From positions 10,835,348-10,899,347 of the forward strand of contig CM060471.1 in the NCBI GenBank assembly GCA_030544235.1: a DNA stretch of 64,000 nucleotides, given 5' to 3'. The notes below the pieces were generated by a model. That model saw nothing but the letters and a program-made list of their open reading frames with translations. It did not search any database and was not told the DNA's origin. The stretch's first letter is position 1. The number at the start of each line of letters is the position of its first letter. Positions 46,154 to 59,170 of the stretch are shown here, piece by piece. Both the position numbers and the translations under genes were made by a program. The DNA comes from Lepturacanthus savala. Taxonomy: Eukaryota > Chordata > Actinopteri > Scombriformes > Trichiuridae.

Positions 46154-47824
46154 ATCCACAATGTTCTGTTGTCATATTCGAACAAATATCACACACATCA
46201 AAAGTAATTTTACAATTATTTAAACACATTTTGCTGATAACTAGTCAGTGTATTCATAATGATGCCTTAGCTTGATAAAGAAAGAAACAACTCAACAAGA
46301 ACAAGTGTCAGAGAAAATAATCTGAAACTATTATAGGAATGAACAGATCATTTTTTTTCTATTTTTTACAGTTAATTGGTCTCTGAAAAATAACACCTAG
46401 AAGAAGCTTCTGACAAACTTCTAATTACTCGGTTAAATGTAAATGTCTTTTCTCTGTAGTGTAGTATAATTGGCAACGTGACAGATCTTGACTCCACCAG
46501 AAAATCCCTTTTCCTAGTTGATCCCATTCTGTCAGCGCTCTCGCTCATCTCTGTCCTTTCAATTACAAGGAATATTTTGATATACTTGAAACATGTGAGA
46601 GAAGAGTGAATTTAGCTCAGACTGTTCTAAACATAACAGATGGTGTGTATTTAAAGTTTAGCCAGACATGGTGCAGCCTAAACTTATTCTGAAACATGAC
46701 ACTTTGTTTTGTGAAGTTGCTGATTTGTTAAATGCTGGAAAAGCTGTGAATAGTTCTTTGAGATGATTTAAATTTTTATAGCCCAATATTACAACACCAG
46801 AAGAAACCTCGGGGAGAACCACAGTGAAGGAGAGATCCACTCCCATGGACGGACAGGCTATAGATGAACCAGGACTGACAGACATCCATCTGATGATGAT
46901 GTTTTAGTCTGTAAAGATGTTTCAGTATGTAGAGACATAGTTGCTTGATCTATCAGATATTATATGTATGCATTATTCAAATTTGTTTTGTCACATGTAT
47001 ATGTAAGCAACTGTTGATCTCTCGCTGTTTGCACGAGAATGAGAGAGTTGTGCTGAAAAAAAGAAGCGGAATCAATTTGTGGTCTTTGGTTTTCATTCTA
47101 TTGTGCTGCACCACAAAACGGTCTGTGGAAAATCAACTCTATTAATGAAAATCCCCCTGTAGCACTTTCTGATCCACTGCTATGCTCAACTAAATGGTGT
47201 CCACATTACACCTAATAGAATTTGTAGATTAAAAGATAATTACCTTGAAAATGTTGTCTGTCTCTGTTCACCCTGAAGCTTTTCTAATGCACAACTGTCG
47301 GAATTTAAGTGAAATTCGGCAATCAAGCCAATTTCATGAAGTGACTCAAATTGAAATGTGTTTCAGACCAATAAACAGGTCTCATTAAAAATAATGTCTC
47401 CTGTGTGTCATTGCTGAGCCTCACTGAGTGTCTCTGGTGACTTAAGTGAAACACTGAGCAACCTGCTGCCATTTAGTCCAATCAAACATAACAAGACAAG
47501 GACAAGTTTTCCCTGAGCAGAGAAGCCTTGAGACCAGATTTAATCTAATTACACCTTCAAAGCTCTGAGAGAATCCACTCAGAGCAGCTTCCTGCCCGAG
47601 GAGAAGAGGAACACTGTCTTCTAGAGAAACGCTTCTGTCCCGCAGTGGTGTCTGAGTAAAACCCTGTAACCTAGCTCACAGAACTGCTGAGTCATGCTAC
47701 TATCTACTTCTTTATGTAAAAATATTCAGTGGGGGCTAAATGTTGATATTAGAATCGCTCATCTTAAGCTAGGTTTGCCAGAGGTGAGAAAACAATCTGG
47801 ACATCACTTTGCTGTCGGGAAGTA
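46154..47824. other. Intronic stretch, one possible old repeat
   Basis: At about 46775-46890 the text (AGAAACCTCGGGGAGAACCA, then GGACGGACAGGCTATAGATG) resembles a common fish repeat with this order of motifs, weakly. Nothing else recognised. Confidence 0.5.
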
Positions 47825-48817
47825 CAGTGGGGCAAAAAAGTATTTAGTCAGCCACCAATTGTGCAAGTTCTCCCACTTAAACAGATGAGAGAGGCCTGTA
47901 ATTTTCATCATACGTACACTTCAACTATGAGAGACAGAATGGGAGAAAAGAATCCAGGAAAGCACATTGTAGGATTTTTGATGAATTAATTGTTAAATTC
48001 ATCAGTAAAATAAGTATTTGGTCACCTACAAGCAAGGTTTCTGTCTCTCATAGACCTGTAGCTTCTTCTTTAAAAGGCTCCTGTGTCTTTCACCTTTATC
48101 AATGGCACCTGTTTGAACTCATTATCAGTATAATAGACACCTGTCCACAACCTCAAACACTCACACTCAAAATTGCACTATGGCCAAGACCAAAGAGCTG
48201 TCAAAGTACACCAGAAACAAAATTGAAGATCTGCACCAGGCTGGAAAGATCTGCAATAGGTAAACAGCTTGGTGTGAAGAAATCAACAGTGAGAGCAATT
48301 ATTAAATAATGGAAGACATACAAGACCACTGATAATCTCCCTCCATCTGGGGCTGCACGCAAGATCTCACCCCGTGGTGTCAAACTGATCACAAGAACGG
48401 TGAGCTTTAACTCCCAGAATCACACGGAGGGACTTGGTGAAGTGCAGGGAACCGGGACAAAAGTAACAAAGTAAAGTAAATCACTGCTAGAGGAGATCTG
48501 CATTGAGGAATGTGTGAAAACCTTATGCAGATTTACAAAAAACATTTGACCTCTGTCATTGTCAACAACAGGTATATAACAAAGTATTGAGGTGAATGTT
48601 TTTTATTGACCAAAGGCGTATTTTCCACTGTAGTTGGCAAATAAATCCTTTAAAAATCAGACAATGTGATTTTTGTGTTTTTTTTTCTCTTTTTTATTTT
48701 TTTTCTCTCATGGTTGAGGTATACCTAGGATGAAAATTACAGGCCTTTGTCATCTTTTGGAGTGGGAAAACTTTTGGACAATTGGTGACTGACTAAATGC
48801 TTTTTTTTTACCCACTG
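47825..48817 (+). mobile_element. Internally deleted Tc1-like element, 993 bp
   Basis: Left end CAGTGGGGCAAAAAAGTATT with TTAGTCAGCCACCAATTGTG, right end inverse CAGTGGGTAAAAAAAAAGCA with TTAGTCAGTCACCAATTGTC; TA duplicated at 47823-47824 and 48818-48819. From 48181 an N-terminal transposase start remains (MAKTKELSKYTRNKIEDLH) with stops soon after; the sequence passes from the DNA-binding part (ending near 48440) straight to 3' untranslated sequence, so the whole DDE domain is missing. Confidence 0.93.
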
Positions 48818-50932
48818 TAAACAGCTCTGCAATAAACAGTGACAGGACGGAATTGGTGCAATATCAGTGACAAGAAAATGACTCTCAATGCTTACAAACT
48901 AATGAAGCATTTAATATTAGGACTATTTTAGCCATCAATCTACATAATAATCTATCGATTATTGAAATGATTAATGGATTCTTTAAATTTGAAAGAGAGA
49001 CGGACAGAGTGTTAGTTTAAAAAATTACATATTATGCATTTAAATTATACACATGAGAGATTGTTGTTATTTCCAAAGAAATAAATCCAGTATTCCACCA
49101 AACTAAAGTTTCCATCTCTGCATATTCCCTTTGAAAGAACCTGCAAAATACACATATTATTAAAACAGTGTGTGTCCCCAATAATTACAGTTATTACAGT
49201 CAAAATGTGCCCAAATTGGTTTGCATCTGAGGTCATTTAAAGACAAATATTATATAACACACAGAAACAACCTGAACAACAACAGAAATTTCAAATGGAC
49301 CCAGAGGAGATTAAGCCTCATACAGCACGAACACAACAGTAATGAAAGTATTGATGATTTGTCTTTGTAGAGTCCTGAATGCCACTGAAAGAAATACATT
49401 CAAATAAAGAAGTGAACCAAAGCTGAACAAAGGGAGATTGAAAAGACCCTTTTGGTGACCAATTATAAAACACATTCATTTTCAAGTAAATTCTCTGCTT
49501 TCAGCTTGTCATATTTCCTGCAAATGAGAATGTGATTATCTTAGTCACAATATAAACTACAGATGCCTCCTTTCATTGTTGTTAATGCAACATACCGGGC
49601 AAGTTTCCACTATTTCCAAAGGACGAAATCATCCCCAAGTATAAGATCAATACTCACTCGAAATGCTTTCCAAGAACCGCCAAAAAACCCTTTCCTTTTT
49701 ACTGATAAAACTATAATTTAAACTCTTTTTTTTCAAAAAGAATGCAGCAATCTGCTTCTTCTAACCTTCTCCATCATTTTAAAGTTAATTTACTAAGTTA
49801 ATAAACTTAAAAGCCATAGACCATATCTTACATAATGTGAAGTCACTCCATATAACCTATCCATGTAAATGCATCCTAACACGTTGCTATGATACGTGGG
49901 GTGTAAAATTACACCCTATCACTTGATTCTCTCAGACCTGAGTGTTCCATAGAGGTCTCATCCAAACTGACCAATGGGTTCTCGAGATATGCCTTTATGT
50001 TCCCTCCCCATGCTTCATGTCGTGTGGCGCACACTTGCTGCTTTTCACTGTTGTTTATCATTAATAATAGAATAAGAAGAATGTCTGTTTATGTTTTGTT
50101 GGTTGGATAAAACAACATTTTAGACTTTAAGACTTTATCTTGGGCTTTTATTTCAGTTTTCTAACATTTTAAAAAGGCAAAATGAGTTAATAAATTAATT
50201 GATGAACTTAATTAATTCATTTTTATCAGAATCAGAATTACTTTATTAATACCAAGAGGAAATTGCTTTTTAGTTTCACACAGCTATAACTCAACTCTCT
50301 GAACAAAGAACATCAATGTAAAGCATAAAATGAAAATAAAAAACATAAGTGAACCATAAGTTATTGACGAGATTAGCATTAAATATGTATTATTGCACAG
50401 TAGGCATTCAATCAACAGAGGACCCGATTGCAGCCATGAATTCACATTAGTGTTTTAGTAGTTTTAGGAGTTTGGTATTTGTTCTAACTTTCCATAAAGT
50501 TTAGGTGTTTGCTGTTAAAGCTGAGAAACGAGTGTAGGGTATGAGAGCTGAGATACTGACAGAGGAAGAGATATGGACATAACGTCTCTTCCTCTATAGA
50601 GCGGAAGGCTCAGCCAGGTTCAGGATTTACAGAGTTTGCAATAAAGTAACATGAATTATTAAAAAACAGCCAAGAAACTTTTCAGAAACTTTTCAGAGAT
50701 GCTGCAGCTTCCAAGCTACAGTTAATTCTACTTCAGCAAAAAAGGGATGAAATGGTGGAAATTTAATCCCACCCAGGTATCTTTATCTGTGTTATGGAGA
50801 GTTTTGGAGAACTGATTGCAAACCTTTTAAGAGAACTATAAACAACAGTCATAAGAATCAACAACAGTAGACATATTTTATTTGTCTTTTTAGTTTTTCA
50901 AATGTCTTTATCTGTTGTGGATTTTAATTTCT
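48818..50932. other. Intronic stretch with minor repeats
   Basis: A MITE family A-like scrap at 48920-48985 (TTTTAGCCATCAATCTACAT, TCGATTATTGAAATGATTAA). At 50225-50275 AGAATCAGAATTACTTTATT plus AGGAAATTGC resembles a common fish repeat end. An 11-bp stem (50561-50571 with 50585-50595). No coding signal. Confidence 0.5.
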
Positions 50933-51644
50933 AGTCAAGGAGTTTAAAAAGTAAGCAACTGGACTTTTCCTTTGAGCTTGAAGACGTTTCAGCTTTCAGC
51001 CGAAAGGCTTCTTCAGTTCTAGCCTGATGATGCAAACCAGGAGCTATATCTCTGGATCACAGAGGGTGGAGCTGTAGACCACACCCCTCATCCCATAACA
51101 AAGGGTCACATAGGTGACCCTTTGTTCAAGGTGTGAATTGGGATGAGAGTCGTTGTGGTCACATGATGCAGAGAAAGAGTCCTGCTCTGATGGTGAAGAG
51201 CAGTTAAACTTCCTGGGATGAGATCTCAAGGCAGGATGGTATGTAGCAGATAGGTTATGACGCAGTCCCCCTCCTCTGTTCAAAGTTGGTTGTTCCAAAT
51301 GGACATAGATGGCCTCTTTCACTCCTCTCTCAAACCACCTGTCCTCCTTATTTAAGATGGGTACATCAGTGTCTTTAAAGGAGTGTTCAATTCACACCTT
51401 GAATTGGAATGAGAGTCGTAACCACTACGACTCTCATCCCAATTCACACCTTGAAGGGTGACCTATGTGACCCTTTGTTATGGGATGAGGGGTGTGGTCT
51501 ACAGCTCCACCCTCTGTGATCCAGAGATATAGCTCCTGGTTTCCATCATCAGGATAGAACTGAAGAAGCCTTTCGGATGAAAGGTGAAACGTCCTCAAGC
51601 TCAAAGAAAAAGTCCAGTTGCTTACTTTTTAAACTCTTTGACTA
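50933..51644. repeat. Large inverted repeat made of two Penelope-type ends
   Basis: Arm 50933-51160 is the near-exact reverse complement of 51421-51644; differences are a few substitutions and a short insertion (TGACCCTTTGTT near 51116-51127). The 260-bp spacer holds Penelope coding sequence. Shared text includes CTGAAGAAGCCTTTCGG, AGCTATATCTCTGGATCACA and AAGTCCAGTTGCTTACTTTT, which I recognise as the 3' part of fish Penelope-like elements. Confidence 0.9.
51044..51400 (-). pseudogene. Penelope-like element C-terminus (GIY-YIG endonuclease end)
   Basis: The minus strand from about 51395 reads HSFKDTDVPILNKEDRWFER, then GVKEAIYVHLEQPTLNRGGG, then LRHNLSATYHPAL; this order is the end of the GIY-YIG endonuclease domain of fish Penelope-like retroelements (ILxxExRWFERGVKEAIYV...LNRGGGLRHxLSxTY). 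The reverse transcriptase and the front of the endonuclease are missing. The frame runs open to 51044 but past SHLEQ the residues are untranslated-region read-through. A 5'-truncated, inactive copy. Confidence 0.82.
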
Positions 51645-52028
51645 CAATGACCTGGATGAGTGAGAATCTACACAGACATTTTAATTTCTATTTTTTCTTG
51701 TGTTGGTAAATGTCTTATCTCATCTGTTCTGCCTGTGCACTTTTTATCTCTTACACTGTGTGATAGTGAGAAGCATTTTCACAATTTCTTTGTGTGAAAA
51801 AAGAATCTTTTTTTATTATTATTTGTAGGATTTGAGGGGTTTGTGTTAAAGTGTGCATGCACCACCAGAGACCACCTGAGACCAGAGAGGGATGACTGAT
51901 TTCTAATGATGTTTCCATGGTGACGTGTTCTGCTCAGAGACGTGAGTGAGAATATAGAAACTGTTACAAATGTTATATAGTTATGTATATGTGTCTATGT
52001 ATGTGGGGAAACAGGGTGATAGCACCTT

Positions 52029-52066
<38 letters not shown>

Positions 52067-52637
52067 ATACATAGCTACCGCTGCCCCACACACACTTATA
52101 CATAGCTACCGCTGCCCCTCTGCAGTGATCCGCTTGGGGCCATTGAGTTTGGAAGGTGACATTTCAAAGGGGAATGATTATTCATCGGTAAGCCAGCAAG
52201 GTCGGAAAAACATACACACACACACAGACCCAGTGGCTGTCGTGCCTTTTGTCATGTGATATTCAACATGGAGATGAGCTCTGTGTCCATGGTGGTGAAT
52301 AAATGAGGTGGAGAACTGCCAGAACCATGAATTATGGTGCTCCGCTGGACCTTCGCTACCTGCTGCATTTTTGGCTTAGATCAGCCTCTCATAATTAGCA
52401 GGGTACAACTGACTAGTAATTTATGTATGTGTTCTCTGAAGAAATGCATTTTACTATTGTTACGTCCTAGCCTAAATAAGTAAATTTACTCAACACATTT
52501 CACTTATGAAAACACCGCAGTGTATAAAAGGAAAACTGTAGTTTTTTCTGCAGCAGTGCATTTTCATGTCCAAAATACACAGACACACACAGACACACGC
52601 ACACAAATGTGCATCATCGCCATCACCCGTCAGGGAC
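51645..52637. other. Intronic stretch with a microsatellite and short tandem duplication
   Basis: (CA)n at 52033-52064, then a 31-bp unit (ACACACAC plus TTATACATAGCTACCGCTGC and CCC) present twice in tandem (52057-52087, 52088-52118). A CA-rich stretch at 52214-52226 and 52578-52605. Confidence 0.8.
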
Positions 52638-52850
52638 AAAATCATCCAAATCCTGTATAATCAGTGATGGTATCTGGTGCTTCATGGTTCAAGAACACTT
52701 GATATTTCACACATCTGCTCGTTGGCAGTCAGATGCTAAAGTAATGAAGGACTAATCTGGGACTGTAAAACCTATTTATTTATGAATATATTATTGATGA
52801 ACACCATTGTCAGAATGACCAGCCACAACCATAGGTCGTTGAATGAGGTG
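52638..52850 (+). repeat. Inverted non-coding duplicate, left copy
   Basis: Reverse complement of 58471-58681. The first 68 nt (from 52638) are identical, then about one change per 10-20 nt for roughly 100 nt, then decay. Weaker similarity extends left to about 52590. No open frame, no terminal repeats that I can see. Confidence 0.93.
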
Positions 52851-53010
52851 AATCCAGTATAACATTCTTCAGCGAAGATCCTGAGACTGAAACTATTTCA
52901 TTAAAGGATTAAAGAAAATGTTGCTTCACCAGAATCACTCTGTCATCACTGTGTGCTGTCAAATCATAAGGTGGAGAATTGGACACAAATACCTTTCAAC
53001 AATAACAGTA
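52851..53010. other. Intronic stretch, nothing recognised
   Basis: Between the duplicate and a MITE copy. Confidence 0.5.
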
Positions 53011-53283
53011 AACTTGATAATCAATTAATTGAATTGAGTCATTTTTAAGAAGAAAATGTCCAAAATCTCTGGTTCCACCTTCTCAACTCTGATTATATTC
53101 TGGTTTCTTCTATAATAGTAAACAGATGATTTTTGGGTTGGCCTGGACAAAAAATACATTTTAGACATTTTAGCTGGAATCACCAGCTTTGGGGAAAGTG
53201 ATCTACATTATACATCTTTTCATGAGCCAAATAACTAACTGATTGTTTCAATAATGAAATCAGTCGCTAGTTGCAGCCCCATT
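53011..53283. repeat. MITE family A copy
   Basis: AACTTGATAATCAATTAATT, GAGTCATTTTTAAGAAGAAA, CCACCTTCTCAACTCTGATT, TAATAGTAAACAGATGATTT and end CTAGTTGCAGCCCC. Close to full length on the right side. Confidence 0.88.
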
Positions 53284-54744
53284 CCACAGAAAAACTGAGC
53301 CCTAAAACCAGATGACAGGACTTACTTAAGTTGTGATGTCTATACTATGTATTGACTATACAGTTAATGCCTATTCAACTTATCAAAGAGACCTGTTACA
53401 GACAGACAGAGAATGGCCTGTCTTTATATAGCCACAGAGAGAGATGTTAAACTATATTCAGATGATTTTTGGTTATATCTATCTATCCATCTATCTTGTG
53501 ACATCACAACTTCACATAAAACACAAAAGAAATGTCAAATATCAGACTTTTCATTGTCAGTCTTACAGTTCACTCAGTGCTAATCTAGCTGCAGTCTGCT
53601 TGTCTCTGTCTGAGCTGCCTCACATTGCTCTGAAATAAGAAATATGACTGCCAGGTAGAAGGCTGAAAACCTTTCCAGAACATTGTAATGCACCAGGAGA
53701 GAAAACTTGTGAGCTGCGACTTCGGAATTATTCTCATTAGTGTGGTTGTGATTGTCAGAATTATTCAAAGAAACACAATGTTCCTGTCGTTAGCAGCTCT
53801 GTCCTCTCCACCTTAGCAAGTCACTGAAAATAAAAATCTCTCTCGACCGCCAAAAACTGTCCTATGACAGACGTTCTGCATAATTGCAATTGTGGAATAA
53901 ACGTTGAGATATAATAAGGTTTCCACACAGCAGTTGATAACTCCTGTCACCTCTCAAACTAATTTTTACTAATCTCCTTCAACAAGAAAAAACAGAAAAA
54001 TGAATTCCAGAGCTCAAAGTCTCTTACAGAATTAAAATAATGTTCATGTCGACATGAAATAATTTGATAACTAACCAATTACATCTGAATTCTGTGTAAT
54101 GTGCCTCACTGGAGAAGAAGCTTTATATCTATTTTTAATAGAGCCATGCTGACATCGCATCAGTCGATCACAGAGCAGAACAAGCCAGACAGGACGACAG
54201 GCAGGATAGGTATAAATAAAGCAGTCGATTTTCAAAATAAAACACTATGTGCAGACTTCTGACTAATGACCCACATTAGAAGAACAAAAAATAGACATTT
54301 GACTAAATCAATTAAACATTGGATAGATAAAGTGACATTTATTTTAAACTTTTTTTACGCTGTACTGTTTCACCCCCACTTTAAATATAATTAGAGGCTT
54401 ATTTACAGTGTAAATACATATCAGGTGAAGCACCTCATTAACCTCCTCTGCGGCTGATTCTGCAGTCTCGCTCCTGAACATCCAACCCACAAGCAATCAT
54501 TTCTCCAATCAATAAACAACCTGTATGACACCGAAGTAAATTATCATGTCACAATAATAGAGCAGAAAAATGTCTCATCAAATGTTAGAACCAGTATTAA
54601 ATAATGACATGAAACTGCAGGTGGTGGCACCTTGCTGCTGTTTCTTTGTGTTCCTTTATATACGCAGCAGGGAGTCATTAGATACAGCTTTTAAATTTCA
54701 TGATCTCTTCTTCCTGTTGATATTATACTGAATCATATTTAAAG
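53284..54744. other. Intronic stretch, nothing recognised
   Basis: No supported feature; ATCT repeats of low purity at 53478-53498. Confidence 0.5.
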
Positions 54745-54880
54745 TTTAAAGGTACAGTATGTGAAATTAACAGCATCTAGCAGAACAGATAAGTATGCTT
54801 TATAATTCAATTAAAATGAGAGCCGTGTTTTAGATTGAGTCAGGTTTCTACAGTAGCCCACAATGGAAAAACTACAGACT
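54745..54880. repeat. MITE-like repeat, family C (copy 3, partial)
   Basis: TTTAAAGGTACAGTATGTGA, GCAGAACAGATA and TTTCTACAGTAGCCCACAAT are shared with copies 1 and 2. The right end is not found. Confidence 0.6.
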
Positions 54881-55270
54881 GATGATTTTCTTATTTTGAT
54901 TGTGAATAAAATGATTTAATCATGCAGCTCTTCTCTCCAAGTGTTATCACATCTAATTAATCAAATTCTGATAATAATGGAAGCAGGTGTGGACAGAGTT
55001 TGTGTAATTATTCACTAAGCAACAATTCTTAATTTTTTCAATAGTATTATGAGGATCTAGTGATTTATTATATTGACAGCTGTTTTAGGGGTATTTTATG
55101 ACATTTCGGTATTTGACATAATATGATACAACTTTATCTCAGAAACGAATTAATTAATAATAAATTATCTTTATTAAGAATTATTTGCTGCTGCTCTGAC
55201 TGGCGTTCATCAAAAGTACCAATGAAACTGAGGAGTAAAAAGTAGATCTATTGCTTATAGACATGATTAG
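54881..55270. other. Intronic stretch, nothing recognised
   Basis: AT-rich; no supported feature. Confidence 0.5.
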
Positions 55271-55317
55271 CGCGCGCACACACACACACACACACACACG
55301 CACACACACACACACAC

Positions 55318-55370
<53 letters not shown>

Positions 55371-55376
55371 CACACA
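55271..55376. repeat. (CA)n microsatellite
   Basis: Starts with CGCGCG and contains a few CG and AA interruptions. Confidence 0.97.
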
Positions 55377-56011
55377 AGCACAAGAAAAGAGCTGTCATCT
55401 AATTCTTTATTTGAAATGAATTGGCAAAGGTCCAATATTAAACAATGACAAGAATTCATCTTCTGCCAATGCCGCTGTGCGCTGTTTTTGTCTGTTTGTC
55501 ACCTGGAAGTGTGAATCACCTGTCCTCAGTAATTAGGATATTTAGCATTCAGAACGAAAAAAAAAACAGAAGTAATTATAAATGTTTTTGCAAATGACAG
55601 TGAGGTGCAGATTTTCAGGATGAACTGTAAAAGTTTAGACAAAGGACAGACAACGTTGACCATGAAATATTGTTTCTAATAAAATATAATAATTATTAAG
55701 TATAAAACACTGTCCAAAAGTCAAGTCAAGTCATAATAGATCAAACTTAACAAAAAACAACTGTAAGAGCCAGATTTACCTACAAATTATGGTGCAAAGA
55801 TGGATCCTTGTTGTTCCACCTTCGACGCACTGTGTTTTTACACTAAACCAAACAAAGCTGGTTTAATGCCGCCCCAGTGTGTTAACTTTAGACAAGATAC
55901 TGGATACGGCTGCAACAAGAATTAGATTAATCCAATAATTTTTCAACAATTACATCACAAAGTCATCCAAAATTGTTAGATTCTATCCATGTGGTAGATG
56001 AAGATATTTCT

Positions 56012-56014
<3 letters not shown>
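55377..56014. other. Intronic stretch, nothing recognised
   Basis: No supported feature. Confidence 0.5.

Positions 56015-56074
<60 letters not shown>
56015..56074. repeat. (TA)n microsatellite
   Basis: Uninterrupted TA dinucleotides. Confidence 0.97.
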
Positions 56075-56076
<2 letters not shown>

Positions 56077-58470
56077 ATATTATAATGATGGTATTTCGTA
56101 TCAGATGTTTTTTGGAGCATCTTTTCTAACAGAGTGATCTTCACATCCAAGATATGACCATCTTAATATTGTCTTGGGAAAAAAAAATCAATGAATATTC
56201 AATAAACTCTTCTTCTTGTGTCTGCACAGTGACTGTACACTGCATCTTTAAAGACCAGCAATCAGCCTGTGGTGCAGGAAGTCTCAGGCATTGATTACAT
56301 AATTAGCTCCTGTCACAGAAAATCAATTGCTAATTATGTGCCAACTGGAAAAAATAAAGGTCTGAACCTCCTTGCATCTATATCAGGAACAAACAGTAAT
56401 ACAGACAGATTCATTTTGCTGAATTTTACAATTTCTGATATAGAAAAACAGTTTTTAAGGTTTCTGAAAATGGTGTCAGGTTTCCAGCATTGTTTAAAAA
56501 TCTGTATCCTAACATATAATCATTAATTTGACATTTTCCTAGTTAACGTGGTTTATAGTCCATAATGACCTACTTCGACCTGTAGCAGCAATACAGTCTG
56601 CCTTCTCTCACACTCTGTGACATCACAACAGGAGCTTTTTCTAAATTACTAAACTATTAATTCCTTTCACCTATTTAAAATAATTACAGAATCATACATA
56701 ACATATTAAGTTTTTTACTGTATCTTACAGGCCTCGGCAGTAACTGAACATTTAAAACTACAAGAAACACAAACAGAAACCGACATCAACTGGCAGCCAA
56801 ACAAACTTATTTTAAATGACAGAGTGAGATTTTTTTCCACCTGACAGCAGTAAACAGTGAAGTGCTGGTTGCAGGTTTTTATCTGACAGTTCACTGTTGC
56901 TGCTGCTTCGTGTTCATTTATTGCCTGTAACATTTAAAACCGATCCAAAAGCTCAGTCTCAAAGGAAAACGTCGACACTTTATGTTTCTGCAAACCACAG
57001 ATATGTTGAATGTCAATGTATCATAACAACTGTTTTTTTTTTTTTTTTTTTGACAGTGCTATGGTTAGGTTTAGGTACAAAATACCTGGTTAGTGTAGGA
57101 AAAAGCATCCTGGTTTGTGTTAAAATGATCATTGTACATGTATTGACACATGATGGGACAAACAAAATGTCCAACATGTTGAAAAATGTCCAGTAACAGT
57201 GATGTTGAACAGGGAACCTTTTTCATCTCCATTCATGAAATGGAAAGTACTGATCCATCGACCCAAAAAGAGAAACTGAAGAGGAACATTGTCTGAAAAA
57301 CATCACCATGTCTGAAATTTTGATTCAATATTTAACTAAACTAAACTGTAAATCCCTCTGAAGGATTGAGGGACAAACAAAATGCCCCAAAAACATCACA
57401 TCAAAGAAAATGGAATTTTAAAAATCCTGTATCATAGAAAGGTATATGTTTATATCCAAACCAGCTGTCAGGACTTCTGTGAAGTTGTGATATCAAACTA
57501 TACACCCTCACTCACAGCCATTCTAATCAGCCAATTAGAGGAGGTGCTCTTTATTATTAATGAGACAGAGCTGTTCTAATAAAAGCTGCAGAGAGAAGAT
57601 TCAGATAAAACTATTAGATGTTTGGGTTCTTAAATTCACAAATATATCTTCACAACCTCAAACAAAATCCAGGAAAAGTATAAAATAGTGGATCTTTCAT
57701 AATACAAATCAAATTAAAGCAGTAATAGATTGTATGTACAGTATGCTGTGTGATGTTTCTATAGAATGAAAATACGTTGAATGTTTGCTGCTGAAAAGAA
57801 TGTGACCATGAATAGCACCAAAAAGATGGTTTGAGTTCATGAAACTTGATTGAAATCATTTTGATACATGCTGAGTCATGGCTCCTTGGGTTCACATTAG
57901 CCAAAGAAGTGACTGATTTCTTAGACAACTATGCGACAACACATTCTTCCTCATGAGAAATAAAAACATCAACAACATTCAATTCTCCTGAAGCCACAAA
58001 TATAATCTTTCAACCCTCATTATAAAATGCCTCTAGAATAACATTCAGAATCCTTGATGAGATAGCATATCAGTGTTTCACCAGCATCATTCACTCAACA
58101 CTGAGAGAGAGAGAGGGGAGCTGTAAAGTGGAGCCAGACACCTCAGATAAAGACGACATTGCTTATTCACATTGACGAGATAACAAACGAACTAGACGGA
58201 GCGGAGAGACGACATGCACTCATTAAGCGGTCACCGTGCACAGCTGAAAGCCGGTTCACAGGTGACTTATTAAGGGAGAACAGAGAGTAATGACAGCTCA
58301 GAGATGCAATTACACTGGCTGCACTTCAAAAAATGGCAGGTGGGCGAGTGTGTCAGAGAGCAAGACTCCACTGAATGGAGTAAACGTACAAAAGAGATGA
58401 AAGCCAATCTCAACAAGCACCTAAAATAACAAGTGAATACAAAAATGTGATGGCACAGAGCACTGAAAAT
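56075..58470. other. Intronic stretch, nothing recognised
   Basis: A T run at 57031-57051 is followed by a GGTTAGGTTTAGGTACAAAA block whose complement-like text occurs at 17066-17100. No coding signal. Confidence 0.5.
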
Positions 58471-58681
58471 GCATTCAGGCAACCTGTGGTTACGGCTGTT
58501 CACTCCGGCCATGGTGTTCATCAATAATATATTCATAAATAAATATGTTTAACAGTCTCAGATTAGTCCTTCATTAATTTAGCGTTTGACTGCCAATGAG
58601 CAGATGTGTGAGATATCAAGTGTTCTTGAACCATGAAGCACCAGATACCATCACTGATTATACAGGATTTGGATGATTTTG
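58471..58681 (-). repeat. Inverted non-coding duplicate, right copy
   Basis: Reverse complement of 52638-52850 (see there). Weaker similarity extends right to about 58725. Confidence 0.93.
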
Positions 58682-58892
58682 CCTCCAATGAATGATGACG
58701 ATGAAACCTGATGGCTGTGAATTTGTGTGTGTTTGTCTTTTACATTTGTAAAATCCTTCAACATTAAAAAAAAGTTCAGGAATTCATGGCATAATCATTT
58801 CTTTAAAAACAAAGATTAAGACGATTTTCTATAAATAAACAGACATTTTAATTTCCCAAAAAATAAACTATCAACAACGACTCCTCAAATAT

Positions 58893-59170
58893 AATTACAA
58901 CTTGATAATTGATTAGTTGTCAATTACTTTAATCACAAACTATTTTGATAATCAATTAGTTATCTGTAAGAAGAAAATGTCCAAATCTGGTTCCAGCTTC
59001 TTAAATCTGATTATTTTCTGTTTTTTTAGTCTTCTAAAATAGTAAAATGATGATCTTTGGGTTGTGGACTGTTGGTCTGGAATCAGAGAATTTGGACATT
59101 TTCTTCCTAAAACTCAAATCAATGAATTGATTATCAAAATAGTAACTAATGTAATAGTTGGTAACTAATT
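58893..59170. repeat. MITE family A, rearranged copy
   Basis: The first part (AACTTGATAATTGATTAGTT through TTGGGTTGTGGACTGTTGGT) is in one orientation; right after GGTCTGG the text switches to AATCAGAGAATTTGGACATT and AATAGTTGGTAACTAATTGA, which is the other arm. So the middle is replaced by the opposite arm. Confidence 0.85.
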
